From assembly GCA_022776215.1 (NCBI GenBank), contig JALFIR010000006.1, positions 49,439 to 113,438 of the forward strand: a stretch of DNA of 64,000 nucleotides. The letters run 5' to 3'. The DNA is from Colivicinus sp022776215 (lineage in GTDB: Bacteria > Bacillota_I > Bacilli_A > Erysipelotrichales > Erysipelotrichaceae). Of the stretch, positions 16,327 to 24,453 are shown one piece after another. Both the position numbers and the translations under genes were made by a program. Position 1 is the stretch's first letter; every line of letters starts with the position of its first letter. The notes under the pieces are model-generated. The model worked only from the letters and a program-made list of their open reading frames with translations, was not told where the DNA came from and did not search any database.

Positions 16327-16904
16327 TGATAATTGATGAAGTAAAGACAAAAGCTTTAGAAGACAAGGTGCCCATTATTAAAGATGATGGGCTCTTGTTT
16401 GTGCTAAAGACAGTTGAGGTTACAGGTGCTAAGGATATTCTTGAGCTTGGTACTGCCGTTGGTTATTCAAGTATGCATATGGCAAGTCTTGATAAGGATA
16501 TACATATTGATACGATTGAGCGTAATGATGATATGTATAAACAAGCTATTGTAAATATCAAAGATAACGGTTTTGATGATCAAATTGATGTTCATTTTAT
16601 GCCTATTGAAGTGTTTAAGACTGATAAGATGTATGATTTGATTTTTGTGGATGCTGCTAAGGCTCAATATGGTAAGTATACTGAGCAATTTTATAATAAT
16701 TTAAAAAAAGGTGGTGTCTTTATTTATGATAATATGATTTTCCATGGCTTGATATACAAAATTGATGAAATCAATAGTAGAAGTCTACGTTCTATGCTTA
16801 AAAAAATCGTTAATTTCCGCGATTTTATGGTAAATGATGAGCGTTTTGATATAATAATGCATGATGAAATCGGAGATGGCATCTTAATAGCTATTAAAAA
16901 ATAA
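16326..16904 (+). CDS. SAM-dependent O-methyltransferase, TrmR/YrrM-like
   Basis: This 192-residue class I methyltransferase of the catechol-O-methyltransferase-like family shows ILELGTAVGYSS as motif I, then IFVDAAKAQYGKY and a metal-site DN pair. The closest characterised Firmicute relative in length and motifs is YrrM (TrmR), which methylates 5-hydroxyuridine at tRNA position 34. Other family members act on small molecules, so the substrate is an inference. It is coupled to the mutase by a 1-nt overlap and lies 2 bp before the acidic repeat gene. Confidence 0.75.
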   Translation: MIIDEVKTKALEDKVPIIKDDGLLFVLKTVEVTGAKDILELGTAVGYSSMHMASLDKDIHIDTIERNDDMYKQAIVNIKDNGFDDQIDVHFMPIEVFKTDKMYDLIFVDAAKAQYGKYTEQFYNNLKKGGVFIYDNMIFHGLIYKIDEINSRSLRSMLKKIVNFRDFMVNDERFDIIMHDEIGDGILIAIKK

Positions 16905-16906
16905 AT

Positions 16907-19582
16907 ATGGAAGATAAGAATATTGCTCTATTAGGTTTTGTTTCTTCGGCTGCTGATTATTTGAAAAAACAAATTAAGGATAACAGCGAAGAGATAAAAG
17001 AATTAGATGAAATTGATTTGGATAAGATTAAAAGTGAGCTAGGAAAACGTTTAGGCTCATCTTTTGGTGGTGTTCAAGATAAGTCTAATGATTTAATTAA
17101 TGCGGGTAGAGAGGCTTTTAATGATTTTATCAATGATTCTTCTAAGATGATTGATGAATTCAATGATATTTTTAATGTTGATTTCAAAAAAGAAAATGAT
17201 GAAAAAGATGAGGAGATGGTGAATCATCTTATTTCTATTTTAAGAGAGCCTTCTAAGTTTGAGGAAACAAATGATTTTGAGACTCAAATTGCTAGGGCTG
17301 CGAATGATTCATATATTGAGGACAATAGGAAGATTGAGGTTCCTGGTAGCGATAATGAAGAATTAGATTCGCTTTTTTCTGAAATCATAGCCAATGAGAA
17401 TATCAAGGTTGAAGAGCCTGTATTAAATCCTTTTGTGGATGTTGAAACTGAATTTGAAGCCTTAACCAAAGAGCCTTCTGTTGAAGATAATGAAGAATCT
17501 AGTGATGATTCGATTGAAGAAATTATTGAAGAGGATGAAATTGAAAAGGATAATAGTTTAAAAGCTGATGAGATTAAACAATTAATTAGAGATACAATTT
17601 CGGAATTTTTTACTAATACAAATAAGCCTGAGGAAAAGGAAGTTAAGTTAGATGAAGTAATCAATTCTTTTGATGTGCTTAAAAATGTTGGCGTTGATGA
17701 AGAAGATGATGAAATAAAAGAAGATGATAATAAAGATGAGGAATTTGCTGAATTTGAATCTTTATGTTCTGGTTTAGATGAAGTTGAATATGAGGAATTA
17801 AATCCTAATAATGATTCTTTATTGGATGGCGTCTTTAAACGTGTTGATGAATATGAAGAGATCAACGAAGATGAGCTTGCTGAATTAGAGGAAGAGCCTG
17901 ATGTTGATTTAGAGAATCTTCTAAGACCTATTGATGTGTTGATTGAAGAAGAACCTGTTGATGATACTCTTTTACCTACTAATATGTTGAAAGACAAAGA
18001 AGTGGTTTGTGAAAATGTAATAGACAATGTTGATTCTGCTAAAGAAGAACCTGTTGTTGAAAAGCGTGTTGAAGAAGCTACAAATGATATTGGTAATGAT
18101 GTCAATAGTATTGTTGAAAGGTTAGAAGATATTCTACCTCCTGTTGAAGCTGTTGTTGATGAAAAGTGGGAAAAGGAATCTAAACCTTTTGTAGTAGAAG
18201 AAAGAAAAGAAGAAACAACTATTGATATTGGAAGTGATGTTGATAATATTGTAGAAAGAATTGCAAAGATTCTTCCGCCGATAACTGAAACTATTAATGA
18301 AGAATGGAATAAAGTATCAAAGCCAATTATTGTAGAACCTAGAATTGAGGAACCTACAAATGATATTGGAAGTGATATTGATAGTATTGTTGATAGAATA
18401 GAAAAGATATTGCCTCCAATAACTGAGGTTATAGATGAGGATTGGAATAAGGAATCTAAACCAATCGTTATTGAAAAGCGTATTGAGGAGCCAACTATTG
18501 ATATTGGCAATGATATTGATAGTATTGTTGGAAGATTGAAGGATATTCTTCCGCCTTGTGAGTCTGTTATTGAGGAGCCAAAGTTCTCTGAGGATATGTT
18601 GGGTGTTCTTGATACGTTAAGTGTGGACGAAGGTATTTTAGAGGCCACTAAGGATGAAAATATCGATGAAGAGTTCTCTTATGATGGTGATGATATTTCG
18701 TTGTCTGATGATGTACCTTTGTCTGAAAAGTTAAGTAATTACGCGGATCATACAGATGAGGAAAAAGAAGATGATTACTTGTTTGATGATGTTGATGTAG
18801 ATGAACAAGGTTCAATTTCTTCGTTTTTAAGTGAATTAAAGGATGATGATCAAATTAGTTTACAAGAAGATGATGTTCCAGGAATGAGAAGTCTTTCTGA
18901 GCTTATTGAATCATGTAACACTTTGTGTCCTAGTGAAGACAAAGAAGATGCTCCTGAGATAGTTGAAAATGATTATCTTGAGGAATACAATAATCGCTCC
19001 TTGGAAGAATTATATATTCCAAATCCTGGTTTAGATATCTTAGAACAAGGGGAATTTGACTTAGGCATAGATAAAAGCGATGAGGATTCTGATGAAGATG
19101 AGGCTGATTTTGATTTAGGACCTAAAGAAGAAACTGATTATGTTGGTGAATTGTTTGATGAATTTACTAACAATGAGTATGAGGTTGATGATTTTAAGAA
19201 TAAGCAACAAAGAATTAATGAATTAAATAAAAAAATTTATGATTCGATTGTTGCCTTATATCCTTATTTAAGTAATGGCTTTATAAAGGGTGTTTATGAG
19301 CTTAAAGAATCATTCGCATCTGATTATGAAGAAGGCCAAAAGATTATTATTTTACATCGTTTAGTGTTCACGGACTTAGAAGGTTTAAGACAATTTGTTG
19401 ATGTGATGATGAGTCATGAATATTTTGTCAATGTTGATGAAAAGCAAATGATTGTTGATACTTTTAAGGAACATGTTAATTCTGATGGTAAAATATTAAC
19501 TGATATCTTTGAAATTGCAAACCAGGCTAAGTTATTGACTGGTGAGTATGATGGATATCGAATTATAGAAGTAGATGAATAG
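16907..19582 (+). CDS. Very acidic 891-residue protein with four 46-residue repeats
   Basis: I do not recognise this protein. The N-terminal region (1-95) is mixed-charge and helical. Residues about 100-380 are extremely rich in Asp and Glu. Four tandem repeats of about 46 residues follow (about 381-426, 427-472, 473-518, 519-560). Their core is DIGxDxxxIVxRxxxILPP, with a WxKxSKP junction in the first three. More acidic linker runs to about 760. A less biased C-terminal domain (about 765-891) begins near the KQQRINELNKK segment. No signal peptide or clear TM helix is seen, so it is probably cytosolic. It lies between a TrmR-like gene and a membrane SH3 protein whose N-terminus is equally acidic; a joint role is possible. 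A long open frame on the opposite strand here is only a composition effect. Confidence 0.8.
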   Translation: MEDKNIALLGFVSSAADYLKKQIKDNSEEIKELDEIDLDKIKSELGKRLGSSFGGVQDKSNDLINAGREAFNDFINDSSKMIDEFNDIFNVDFKKENDEKDEEMVNHLISILREPSKFEETNDFETQIARAANDSYIEDNRKIEVPGSDNEELDSLFSEIIANENIKVEEPVLNPFVDVETEFEALTKEPSVEDNEESSDDSIEEIIEEDEIEKDNSLKADEIKQLIRDTISEFFTNTNKPEEKEVKLDEVINSFDVLKNVGVDEEDDEIKEDDNKDEEFAEFESLCSGLDEVEYEELNPNNDSLLDGVFKRVDEYEEINEDELAELEEEPDVDLENLLRPIDVLIEEEPVDDTLLPTNMLKDKEVVCENVIDNVDSAKEEPVVEKRVEEATNDIGNDVNSIVERLEDILPPVEAVVDEKWEKESKPFVVEERKEETTIDIGSDVDNIVERIAKILPPITETINEEWNKVSKPIIVEPRIEEPTNDIGSDIDSIVDRIEKILPPITEVIDEDWNKESKPIVIEKRIEEPTIDIGNDIDSIVGRLKDILPPCESVIEEPKFSEDMLGVLDTLSVDEGILEATKDENIDEEFSYDGDDISLSDDVPLSEKLSNYADHTDEEKEDDYLFDDVDVDEQGSISSFLSELKDDDQISLQEDDVPGMRSLSELIESCNTLCPSEDKEDAPEIVENDYLEEYNNRSLEELYIPNPGLDILEQGEFDLGIDKSDEDSDEDEADFDLGPKEETDYVGELFDEFTNNEYEVDDFKNKQQRINELNKKIYDSIVALYPYLSNGFIKGVYELKESFASDYEEGQKIIILHRLVFTDLEGLRQFVDVMMSHEYFVNVDEKQMIVDTFKEHVNSDGKILTDIFEIANQAKLLTGEYDGYRIIEVDE

Positions 19583-19601
19583 TTTATAGGAGGAGAATAT
19601 T

Positions 19602-20288
19602 ATGAACGAAAGAAACCCTTATGAAAGTGATGATACTGTAGATATTCCTGATTTTTCTTCAATCAAGGTTAATGATGATGATATTGATCGTTCTGTTTTT
19701 AAGATGAATGATGATATCCCTTCATATAATGAACCGGAATATGATGATGAAGAAGATTATTATGAAGATGAAGATGAAGGTCGTACAGTAAAGAAGTCTG
19801 GTATTGTGTTGATTGCAGCTGTTATGGTTATTTTATTAATCCTTGCAGTATTTGGCATGTTCTGGGGTATTAGTAAGAACAAGGCTTATACAACATTAAA
19901 GACTGAGTATGATGCTTATGTTACTAAGGCACAAAATACTGAGACAGAATTAAATAACAAGATTATTGAACTTCAAAATCAAATTAATAGTGCTAATACA
20001 AGCACAACTGTTACAACAGGAGAAACAACAACTTATAAGATGACAGCAACAGTTAGAATTAGAACGGGTGCTGGTACTTCAAATTCACAAACTAAATTTG
20101 CTGATTTATCCGATGATGTAAAGAAGGTTGCTAGTGATGATGATGGTGCAGCATTTATGGCTGCAGGTACTGTATTTACAGCTAGCGAAACTAAGGAAGA
20201 CAGTGATAAGAATGTTTGGGTTAAGTTAGCCGATAACGCTTGGGTTTGTGTTAAATTTGGTGATGCAACTTGGGCTACTAAGCAATAA
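19602..20288 (+). CDS. Membrane protein with acidic N-terminus and extracellular SH3-like domain
   Basis: This 228-residue protein has an acidic cytoplasmic segment (1-60), a basic stop RTVKK, one TM helix (about 67-89), a predicted coiled coil (about 93-127), a Thr-rich linker, and a C-terminal bacterial SH3-like domain (about 134-225, with VRIRTGAGTSN). SH3b domains often bind peptidoglycan or proteins outside the cell. The ribosome binding site TAGGAGGAG is strong. It follows the acidic repeat gene by 19 bp and ends the operon at a terminator. Function is unknown; a link between envelope and cytoplasm is an inference. Confidence 0.75.
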   Translation: MNERNPYESDDTVDIPDFSSIKVNDDDIDRSVFKMNDDIPSYNEPEYDDEEDYYEDEDEGRTVKKSGIVLIAAVMVILLILAVFGMFWGISKNKAYTTLKTEYDAYVTKAQNTETELNNKIIELQNQINSANTSTTVTTGETTTYKMTATVRIRTGAGTSNSQTKFADLSDDVKKVASDDDGAAFMAAGTVFTASETKEDSDKNVWVKLADNAWVCVKFGDATWATKQ

Positions 20289-20311
20289 TCTAATTTGTAA
20301 TTTGATTTAGG

Positions 20312-20340
20312 AAACTATCTATGAATGTAGATAGTTTTTT
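20312..20340 (+). terminator. Terminator before murA
   Basis: A 10-bp stem AAACTATCTA/TAGATAGTTT with a 6-nt loop and a T-run. It ends about 10 bp before the murA -10 box. Confidence 0.85.
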
Positions 20341-20350
20341 AATTTTTAGG

Positions 20351-20356
20351 TAAAAT
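20351..20356 (+). promoter_or_regulatory. -10 box of leaderless murA promoter
   Basis: TAAAAT ends 7 nt before the murA ATG (20364). The gap ATTATCG holds no ribosome binding site. Confidence 0.5.
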
Positions 20357-20363
20357 ATTATCG

Positions 20364-21608
20364 ATGAATGATTTTATAAAAATTAGAGGTGGAAATAGGC
20401 TTAAGGGTGAGGTAACTATTTCTTCTAGTAAGAATGCTACTGTTGCGATTCTTCCTGCGGTTGTTTTAGCAAGCGAAGTTGTTAAGCTTTATGATATTCC
20501 TGAGATTGAGGATATTAATGCGCTTGTTACTATTTTAAGAAAATTGAATATTAAGGTAGTGATGAATGAAGACAACTTTACTATCGATCCTACTGAGATT
20601 GAGAATGTTGTTTTAGATGGTGATGAGGTTAGAAAGTTAAGAGCGTCTTATTATTTTATGGGTGCTTTGCTTGGTAGATTTAAGCATGTTAAGATGCTTT
20701 ATCCAGGAGGTTGCAATTTAGGCCCTCGTCCAATCGATTTACATTTAAAGGGTTTTGAGTCACTTGGTGCAACAGTTAAGACTGATGGTGATAATATTGA
20801 GATTTTTGCGGATGAACTTATTGGTGATGAGATTTATCTAGATATTGCTTCTGTTGGTGCAACTATCAATATTATGTTGGCTGCTGTTTTCGCGAAGGGT
20901 AGAACAATCATTAGAAACGCTGCTAAAGAACCTGAAATTATTGACTTATCAAGTATGTTAAATAAGATGGGTGCTGAGATTCGTGGTGCTGGTACTAGTG
21001 ATTTGATTATTGATGGTGTTAAGCGCTTAAAGGGTTGTATTCATGATATTATTCCAGATCGTATCGAAGCCGGAACTTATATTTGCATGGCTGCTGCCAT
21101 GGGTGATGGTGTTACTGTTAAGAATGTAATTCCTCAACACTTGGAGGCTTTATTGTCTAAGCTTGAGGAAATGGGCGTTGAGATGAATGTTGGTAGCGAT
21201 TTTGTTGAAGTATATGGTGCTAAGAATTTAAAGTCAATTGATATTCAAACTCAGACTTTCCCAGGTTTTGCGACTGATTTGCAACAACCTATCACGCCTT
21301 TATTATGTGTGGCTAATGGTGAATCAAATGTTAATGAGACGATTTATCCAAAGCGCTTTAAGCATTGTTTCGAATTAAATAAGATGGGTGCTAATATTAC
21401 TGTTGGTGATGCAAAAGCTACTATTGTTGGTCCTTGTAAGCTTCATGGAACTGAAGTTACGGCCACAGATTTAAGATGTGGTGCGGGATTAATCATTGCG
21501 GGTCTTATGGCTGATGGTGAAACAATTATCCATGATGCTTATCATATTTATAGAGGATATGATAACATTGTTACTAAATTAAGAAATATTGGTGGCGATA
21601 TTGAGTAA
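20364..21608 (+). CDS. murA: UDP-N-acetylglucosamine 1-carboxyvinyltransferase
   Basis: This 414-residue enzyme adds enolpyruvate from PEP to UDP-GlcNAc, the first committed step of peptidoglycan synthesis. Substrate residues K23-N24 lie in SSSKNATVAIL. The catalytic and fosfomycin-target Cys117 is present in YPGGCNLGPRPID, so fosfomycin sensitivity is expected. The C-terminal AGLIIAGLMADGET is typical. It is a single-gene unit with a predicted leaderless start, between a terminator and the tRNA cluster. Confidence 0.96.
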   Translation: MNDFIKIRGGNRLKGEVTISSSKNATVAILPAVVLASEVVKLYDIPEIEDINALVTILRKLNIKVVMNEDNFTIDPTEIENVVLDGDEVRKLRASYYFMGALLGRFKHVKMLYPGGCNLGPRPIDLHLKGFESLGATVKTDGDNIEIFADELIGDEIYLDIASVGATINIMLAAVFAKGRTIIRNAAKEPEIIDLSSMLNKMGAEIRGAGTSDLIIDGVKRLKGCIHDIIPDRIEAGTYICMAAAMGDGVTVKNVIPQHLEALLSKLEEMGVEMNVGSDFVEVYGAKNLKSIDIQTQTFPGFATDLQQPITPLLCVANGESNVNETIYPKRFKHCFELNKMGANITVGDAKATIVGPCKLHGTEVTATDLRCGAGLIIAGLMADGETIIHDAYHIYRGYDNIVTKLRNIGGDIE

Positions 21609-21642
21609 TTTTAAGAAATTTTAAAATTTTATTAAAAACCTA

Positions 21643-21671
21643 TTTACAAAGTAAGTAAGCTTTGGTAATAT
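21643..21671 (+). promoter_or_regulatory. Promoter of the tRNA cluster
   Basis: A -35 TTTACA (21643-21648), a 17-bp spacer and a -10 TAATAT (21666-21671) lie 22 bp upstream of tRNA-Tyr. Confidence 0.6.
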
Positions 21672-21686
21672 AAATGAGCTTACTTA
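21652..21686. repeat. 10-bp inverted repeat around the tRNA promoter -10
   Basis: TAAGTAAGCT (21652-21661) and AGCTTACTTA (21677-21686) are perfect inverted copies separated by 15 bp that include the -10 box. This may be an operator or a read-through hairpin after murA. Confidence 0.6.
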
Positions 21687-21693
21687 TTAATGT

Positions 21694-21778
21694 GGAGGGG
21701 TAGCGAAGAGGCTAAACGCGGCTGACTGTAAATCAGCTCTCAACGAGTTCGGCAGTTCGAATCTGTCCCCCTCCACCA
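21694..21778 (+). tRNA. tRNA-Tyr (GTA anticodon)
   Basis: Class II tRNA with acceptor GGAGGGG/CCCCTCC, anticodon loop CTGTAAA, a long variable arm, T arm ending before the acceptor, discriminator A and encoded CCA. Confidence 0.96.
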
Positions 21779-21788
21779 TTTTATTTCT

Positions 21789-21864
21789 TGGGATGTAGCC
21801 AAGTGGTAAGGCAACAGACTTTGACTCTGTCATTTCGCTGGTTCGATCCCAGCCATCCCAGCCA
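21789..21864 (+). tRNA. tRNA-Gln (TTG anticodon)
   Basis: Acceptor TGGGATG/CATCCCA, anticodon loop CTTTGAC, discriminator G and encoded CCA. It is a U34-type tRNA and hence a likely substrate of the xnm5s2U pathway that ytqA/ytqB serve. Confidence 0.96.
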
Positions 21865-21873
21865 TTGTAAGCT

Positions 21874-21949
21874 GACCTGGTAGCTCAGGCGGTAGAGCAT
21901 TTGACTTTTAATCAAAGGGTCGCGGGTTCGATTCCCGCCCAGGTCACCA
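21874..21949 (+). tRNA. tRNA-Lys (TTT anticodon)
   Basis: Acceptor GACCTGG/CCAGGTC, anticodon loop CTTTTAA, discriminator A and encoded CCA. Confidence 0.96.
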
Positions 21950-21953
21950 GACT

Positions 21954-22027
21954 GCAGGTGTAGTTCAATGGTAGAACTTCAGCCCTCCAAGCTGACTACG
22001 TCGGTTCGATTCCGATCACCTGCTCCA
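21954..22027 (+). tRNA. tRNA-Gly (TCC anticodon)
   Basis: Acceptor GCAGGTG/CACCTGC, anticodon loop CCTCCAA, discriminator T and encoded CCA. It is the last tRNA of the four-gene cluster. Confidence 0.95.
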
Positions 22028-22056
22028 GTCGAATGTTCAACTTAAAATAACTTATG

Positions 22057-22080
22057 CAACTAGCAATAGTTGTTTTTTTA
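22057..22080 (+). terminator. Terminator of the tRNA cluster
   Basis: Stem CAACTA/TAGTTG with a GCAA tetraloop and an 8-nt T-rich tail. It abuts the convergent ogt stop codon. Confidence 0.85.
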
Positions 22081-22551
22081 TTTTTCTAGCTTTAATAGTT
22101 CAATCTTGTTGCTTATTCCACCGTTATAGCCTGTTAACTTATTATTAGAACCTATCACTCTATGGCAAGGGATTATGATGCGTATTGGATTATGTTTCAG
22201 TGCTTGTCCAACTGCTTGAGCTGACATCTTCTTTATATTCTTTCTTTTTGCGATAGTATCAGCAATCTCTTTGTATGTGATTATTTTTCCATAAGGTATA
22301 TTCTTTGTGATTTCTAAAATTTCTTTTTGAAATAGGGTTAAAGAATCTAGTTTATACTTGGGTATAAAGTTAGGAATATTACCACTAAAATAAATATCTA
22401 ACCATTTAATTGTTTCTTTAAAAATTGGAAGATTTGTATTATCTGTTCCTTTTGGTGTATTGATGAAACACAAGCCGGTTAAAAACTCTCCATCACTAGT
22501 TAATAGGATGTTTGAAAACTGTTTGGGTGTTTTGTAGATGTAATTGTACAT
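22078..22551 (-). CDS. ogt: Methylated-DNA--protein-cysteine methyltransferase
   Basis: This 157-residue suicide repair protein removes O6-alkyl groups from guanine. The acceptor Cys129 lies in the invariant IIPCHRVIG, and IPYGKIITYKEIA gives the DNA-binding wing. The N-terminal domain is short. It is a single gene, convergent with the tRNA cluster and divergent from hslO. TAAAAT ends 7 nt before ATG with no ribosome binding site, so a leaderless message is predicted. Confidence 0.93.
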   Translation of the reverse strand: MYNYIYKTPKQFSNILLTSDGEFLTGLCFINTPKGTDNTNLPIFKETIKWLDIYFSGNIPNFIPKYKLDSLTLFQKEILEITKNIPYGKIITYKEIADTIAKRKNIKKMSAQAVGQALKHNPIRIIIPCHRVIGSNNKLTGYNGGISNKIELLKLEK

Positions 22552-22558
22552 ATAATTT

Positions 22559-22564
22559 ATTTTA
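22559..22564 (-). promoter_or_regulatory. -10 box of leaderless ogt promoter
   Basis: TAAAAT on the minus strand ends 7 nt before the ogt ATG (22551). Confidence 0.45.
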
Positions 22565-22600
22565 TATCTTTAGTGAATAGGGTTTATGATTTTTGATATT

Positions 22601-22609
22601 TGATATAAT
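22601..22609 (+). promoter_or_regulatory. Extended -10 of leaderless hslO promoter
   Basis: TGATATAAT, an extended -10 (TGnTATAAT), ends 7 nt before the hslO ATG at 22617. No ribosome binding site fits. Confidence 0.65.
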
Positions 22610-22616
22610 GTTTGCC

Positions 22617-23492
22617 ATGGAAAGTAATATTATTATTGGAACTGCTTTGAATAAGCATGCTAGATTTTATCTAGGAGATACAACTAAGCTAGTTGATGAT
22701 GCTGGCAAGATACATGATATGTGGCCAACTTCTTTGGCAGCACTAGGCAGAACAATGGCTGTAACTAGTGTTATGGCATTGATGCAAAAGAATGATGGTG
22801 AGTCTGTTACTACTACCATTAATGGTGGTGGTAGTATTGGTACTGTTTTGGCTACTGCCGATAGTGAAGGTAATGTAAAGGGTTTTGTAGGTAATAATCA
22901 TTTGTATCTAAAGTACAATGATTCTAATAAGCTTGCGGTTGGTTTAGTAGTAGGCACCGATGGCTATTTAAAGGTCATTAGAGACTTAAAAATGAGAAAT
23001 AGCTATACAACACAGGTTGCACTAAGAACGGGCGAAATTGGTGATGATTTTGCGTATTATTTTAGTGTTTCTGAACAAAGACCAAGTATTGTCTCTGTTG
23101 GAGTGCTTGTGGATACTGATTATTCTTGTAAGGCAAGCGGTGTTTTGATTATTGAATTGTTACCAGATCATACTGAAGAGGATATTGTTTATTTAGAGAA
23201 TCTTAATTTACAACCTATTTCTTCAGTTATTGAATCAGGAATTAGTTTACAAGATTATATTCATTCTTTATTTGATGATGCTGAAATTTTAGAGAAACAT
23301 GAAGTTAGATATCATTGTGATTGTTCTAAGGAAAGATTCTTGCGTAATCTATTAACTCTTTCAAAAGATGATATTGATGAGATTATTGCGGATGGTCATA
23401 TTGATGTTCAGTGTCAATTCTGTGATAAGGAATATCATTTTGATAAGGAAGATATTGAATTGTTGAAGAAGTATGCTGAAAAAAATAGGTAA
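22617..23492 (+). CDS. hslO: Redox-regulated chaperone Hsp33
   Basis: This 291-residue Hsp33 has the dimeric N-domain with LAALGRTMAV and GGGSIGTVLA. Its C-terminal zinc switch has the CxC (HCDCS) and CxxC (CQFC) pairs. Oxidation releases zinc and turns on holdase activity. The start is ATG 22617: the in-frame ATG at 22593 would place the promoter inside the coding region and add eight residues not typical of the family. It overlaps the dus gene by 20 bp, the same pairing of hslO and dus seen in many Firmicutes. Confidence 0.93.
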   Translation: MESNIIIGTALNKHARFYLGDTTKLVDDAGKIHDMWPTSLAALGRTMAVTSVMALMQKNDGESVTTTINGGGSIGTVLATADSEGNVKGFVGNNHLYLKYNDSNKLAVGLVVGTDGYLKVIRDLKMRNSYTTQVALRTGEIGDDFAYYFSVSEQRPSIVSVGVLVDTDYSCKASGVLIIELLPDHTEEDIVYLENLNLQPISSVIESGISLQDYIHSLFDDAEILEKHEVRYHCDCSKERFLRNLLTLSKDDIDEIIADGHIDVQCQFCDKEYHFDKEDIELLKKYAEKNR

Positions 23493-24453
23493 TGTAACTT
23501 TGAATAATCCTCTTATTATTGCACCTATGGCTGGAGTTACCAATGCAGCTTTTAGAGAACTTTGCCTAGAATTTGGGGCAGGCCTTGTGTGTTGTGAGAT
23601 GGTTTCTGATAAGGCTATCTATTACAAGAATGAAAAGACAGCTAAGATGATTGATGTTGGATGTTCTCATCCTGTTAGTCTTCAATTGTTTGGTTCAGAT
23701 CCTAAAACGATGGCTTATGCGACAAGGGTTTTGGATAAAGATAGTGAATGTGACATTATCGATATTAATATGGGTTGTCCTGTCACAAAGGTCATTAAAA
23801 CGGGCGCAGGGAGCGCTTTAATGAAGGATGAGGATTTAGCCCTCGAGATAGTAAAAAGTGTTTTAGATAACACTTCTAAGCCTGTTACGGTGAAGATGCG
23901 TTTGGGTTATGATATGCAACATAAAAATTACATGTCACTAGCTAAGAAACTTGAACATACTGGCATTAAGGCTATCACCTTACATGGTAGGACTAGAAGT
24001 CAAATGTATGAGGGCAAAGCTAATTGGGATGATATTAAGTTACTTCATGAAAACATCAGTATTCCTGTGATTGGTAATGGTGATATTAAGACTCTTGATG
24101 ACTATATTAAGCACAAAGAATACTGTGATGCGATAATGGTGGGTAGAGGTATTATTGGTAATCCTTTCTTGATTAAAGAGATTAGTGATTATGAAAAAGG
24201 TATTACTGATATTAAAACTTCTTATAAAGACCGTATTGAGATGTGTCTAAGGCATGCACATAAGTTGTGTACCCTAAAGGGAGAACTTATCGGCATCAGA
24301 GAAATGCGTGGGTTGGCTCCTCATTATATAAGTGGTTTATATAATAGTAGTGTCTATAAGAATAGTATGTCTAAGCTTGAGACATATGATGACTTAAATA
24401 ATTTGTTAAGAGAATATGAATTATTATTAGATAGCCAGGAGATTTATTTATGA
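23473..24453 (+). CDS. dus: tRNA-dihydrouridine synthase
   Basis: This 326-residue flavoenzyme of the DusB-like family reduces uridine to dihydrouridine in the tRNA D loop. FMN barrel features are LIIAPMAGVTN, the catalytic Cys in DINMGCPVTKV, HGRTRSQMYEG and GNGDIK. The C-terminal helical domain binds tRNA. It overlaps hslO by 20 bp and the glycosyltransferase by 4 bp (ATGA), so all three are one unit. Confidence 0.92.
   Translation: MLKKIGNVTLNNPLIIAPMAGVTNAAFRELCLEFGAGLVCCEMVSDKAIYYKNEKTAKMIDVGCSHPVSLQLFGSDPKTMAYATRVLDKDSECDIIDINMGCPVTKVIKTGAGSALMKDEDLALEIVKSVLDNTSKPVTVKMRLGYDMQHKNYMSLAKKLEHTGIKAITLHGRTRSQMYEGKANWDDIKLLHENISIPVIGNGDIKTLDDYIKHKEYCDAIMVGRGIIGNPFLIKEISDYEKGITDIKTSYKDRIEMCLRHAHKLCTLKGELIGIREMRGLAPHYISGLYNSSVYKNSMSKLETYDDLNNLLREYELLLDSQEIYL

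Noticed and set aside
17284..18648. A 454-codon open frame on the minus strand inside the acidic repeat gene
   Set aside because: It is antisense to a gene made of GAA/GAT/GAG codons, whose complements are Ser/Leu/Phe codons. It has low-complexity Ser-rich sequence, no ribosome binding site and no family motif.
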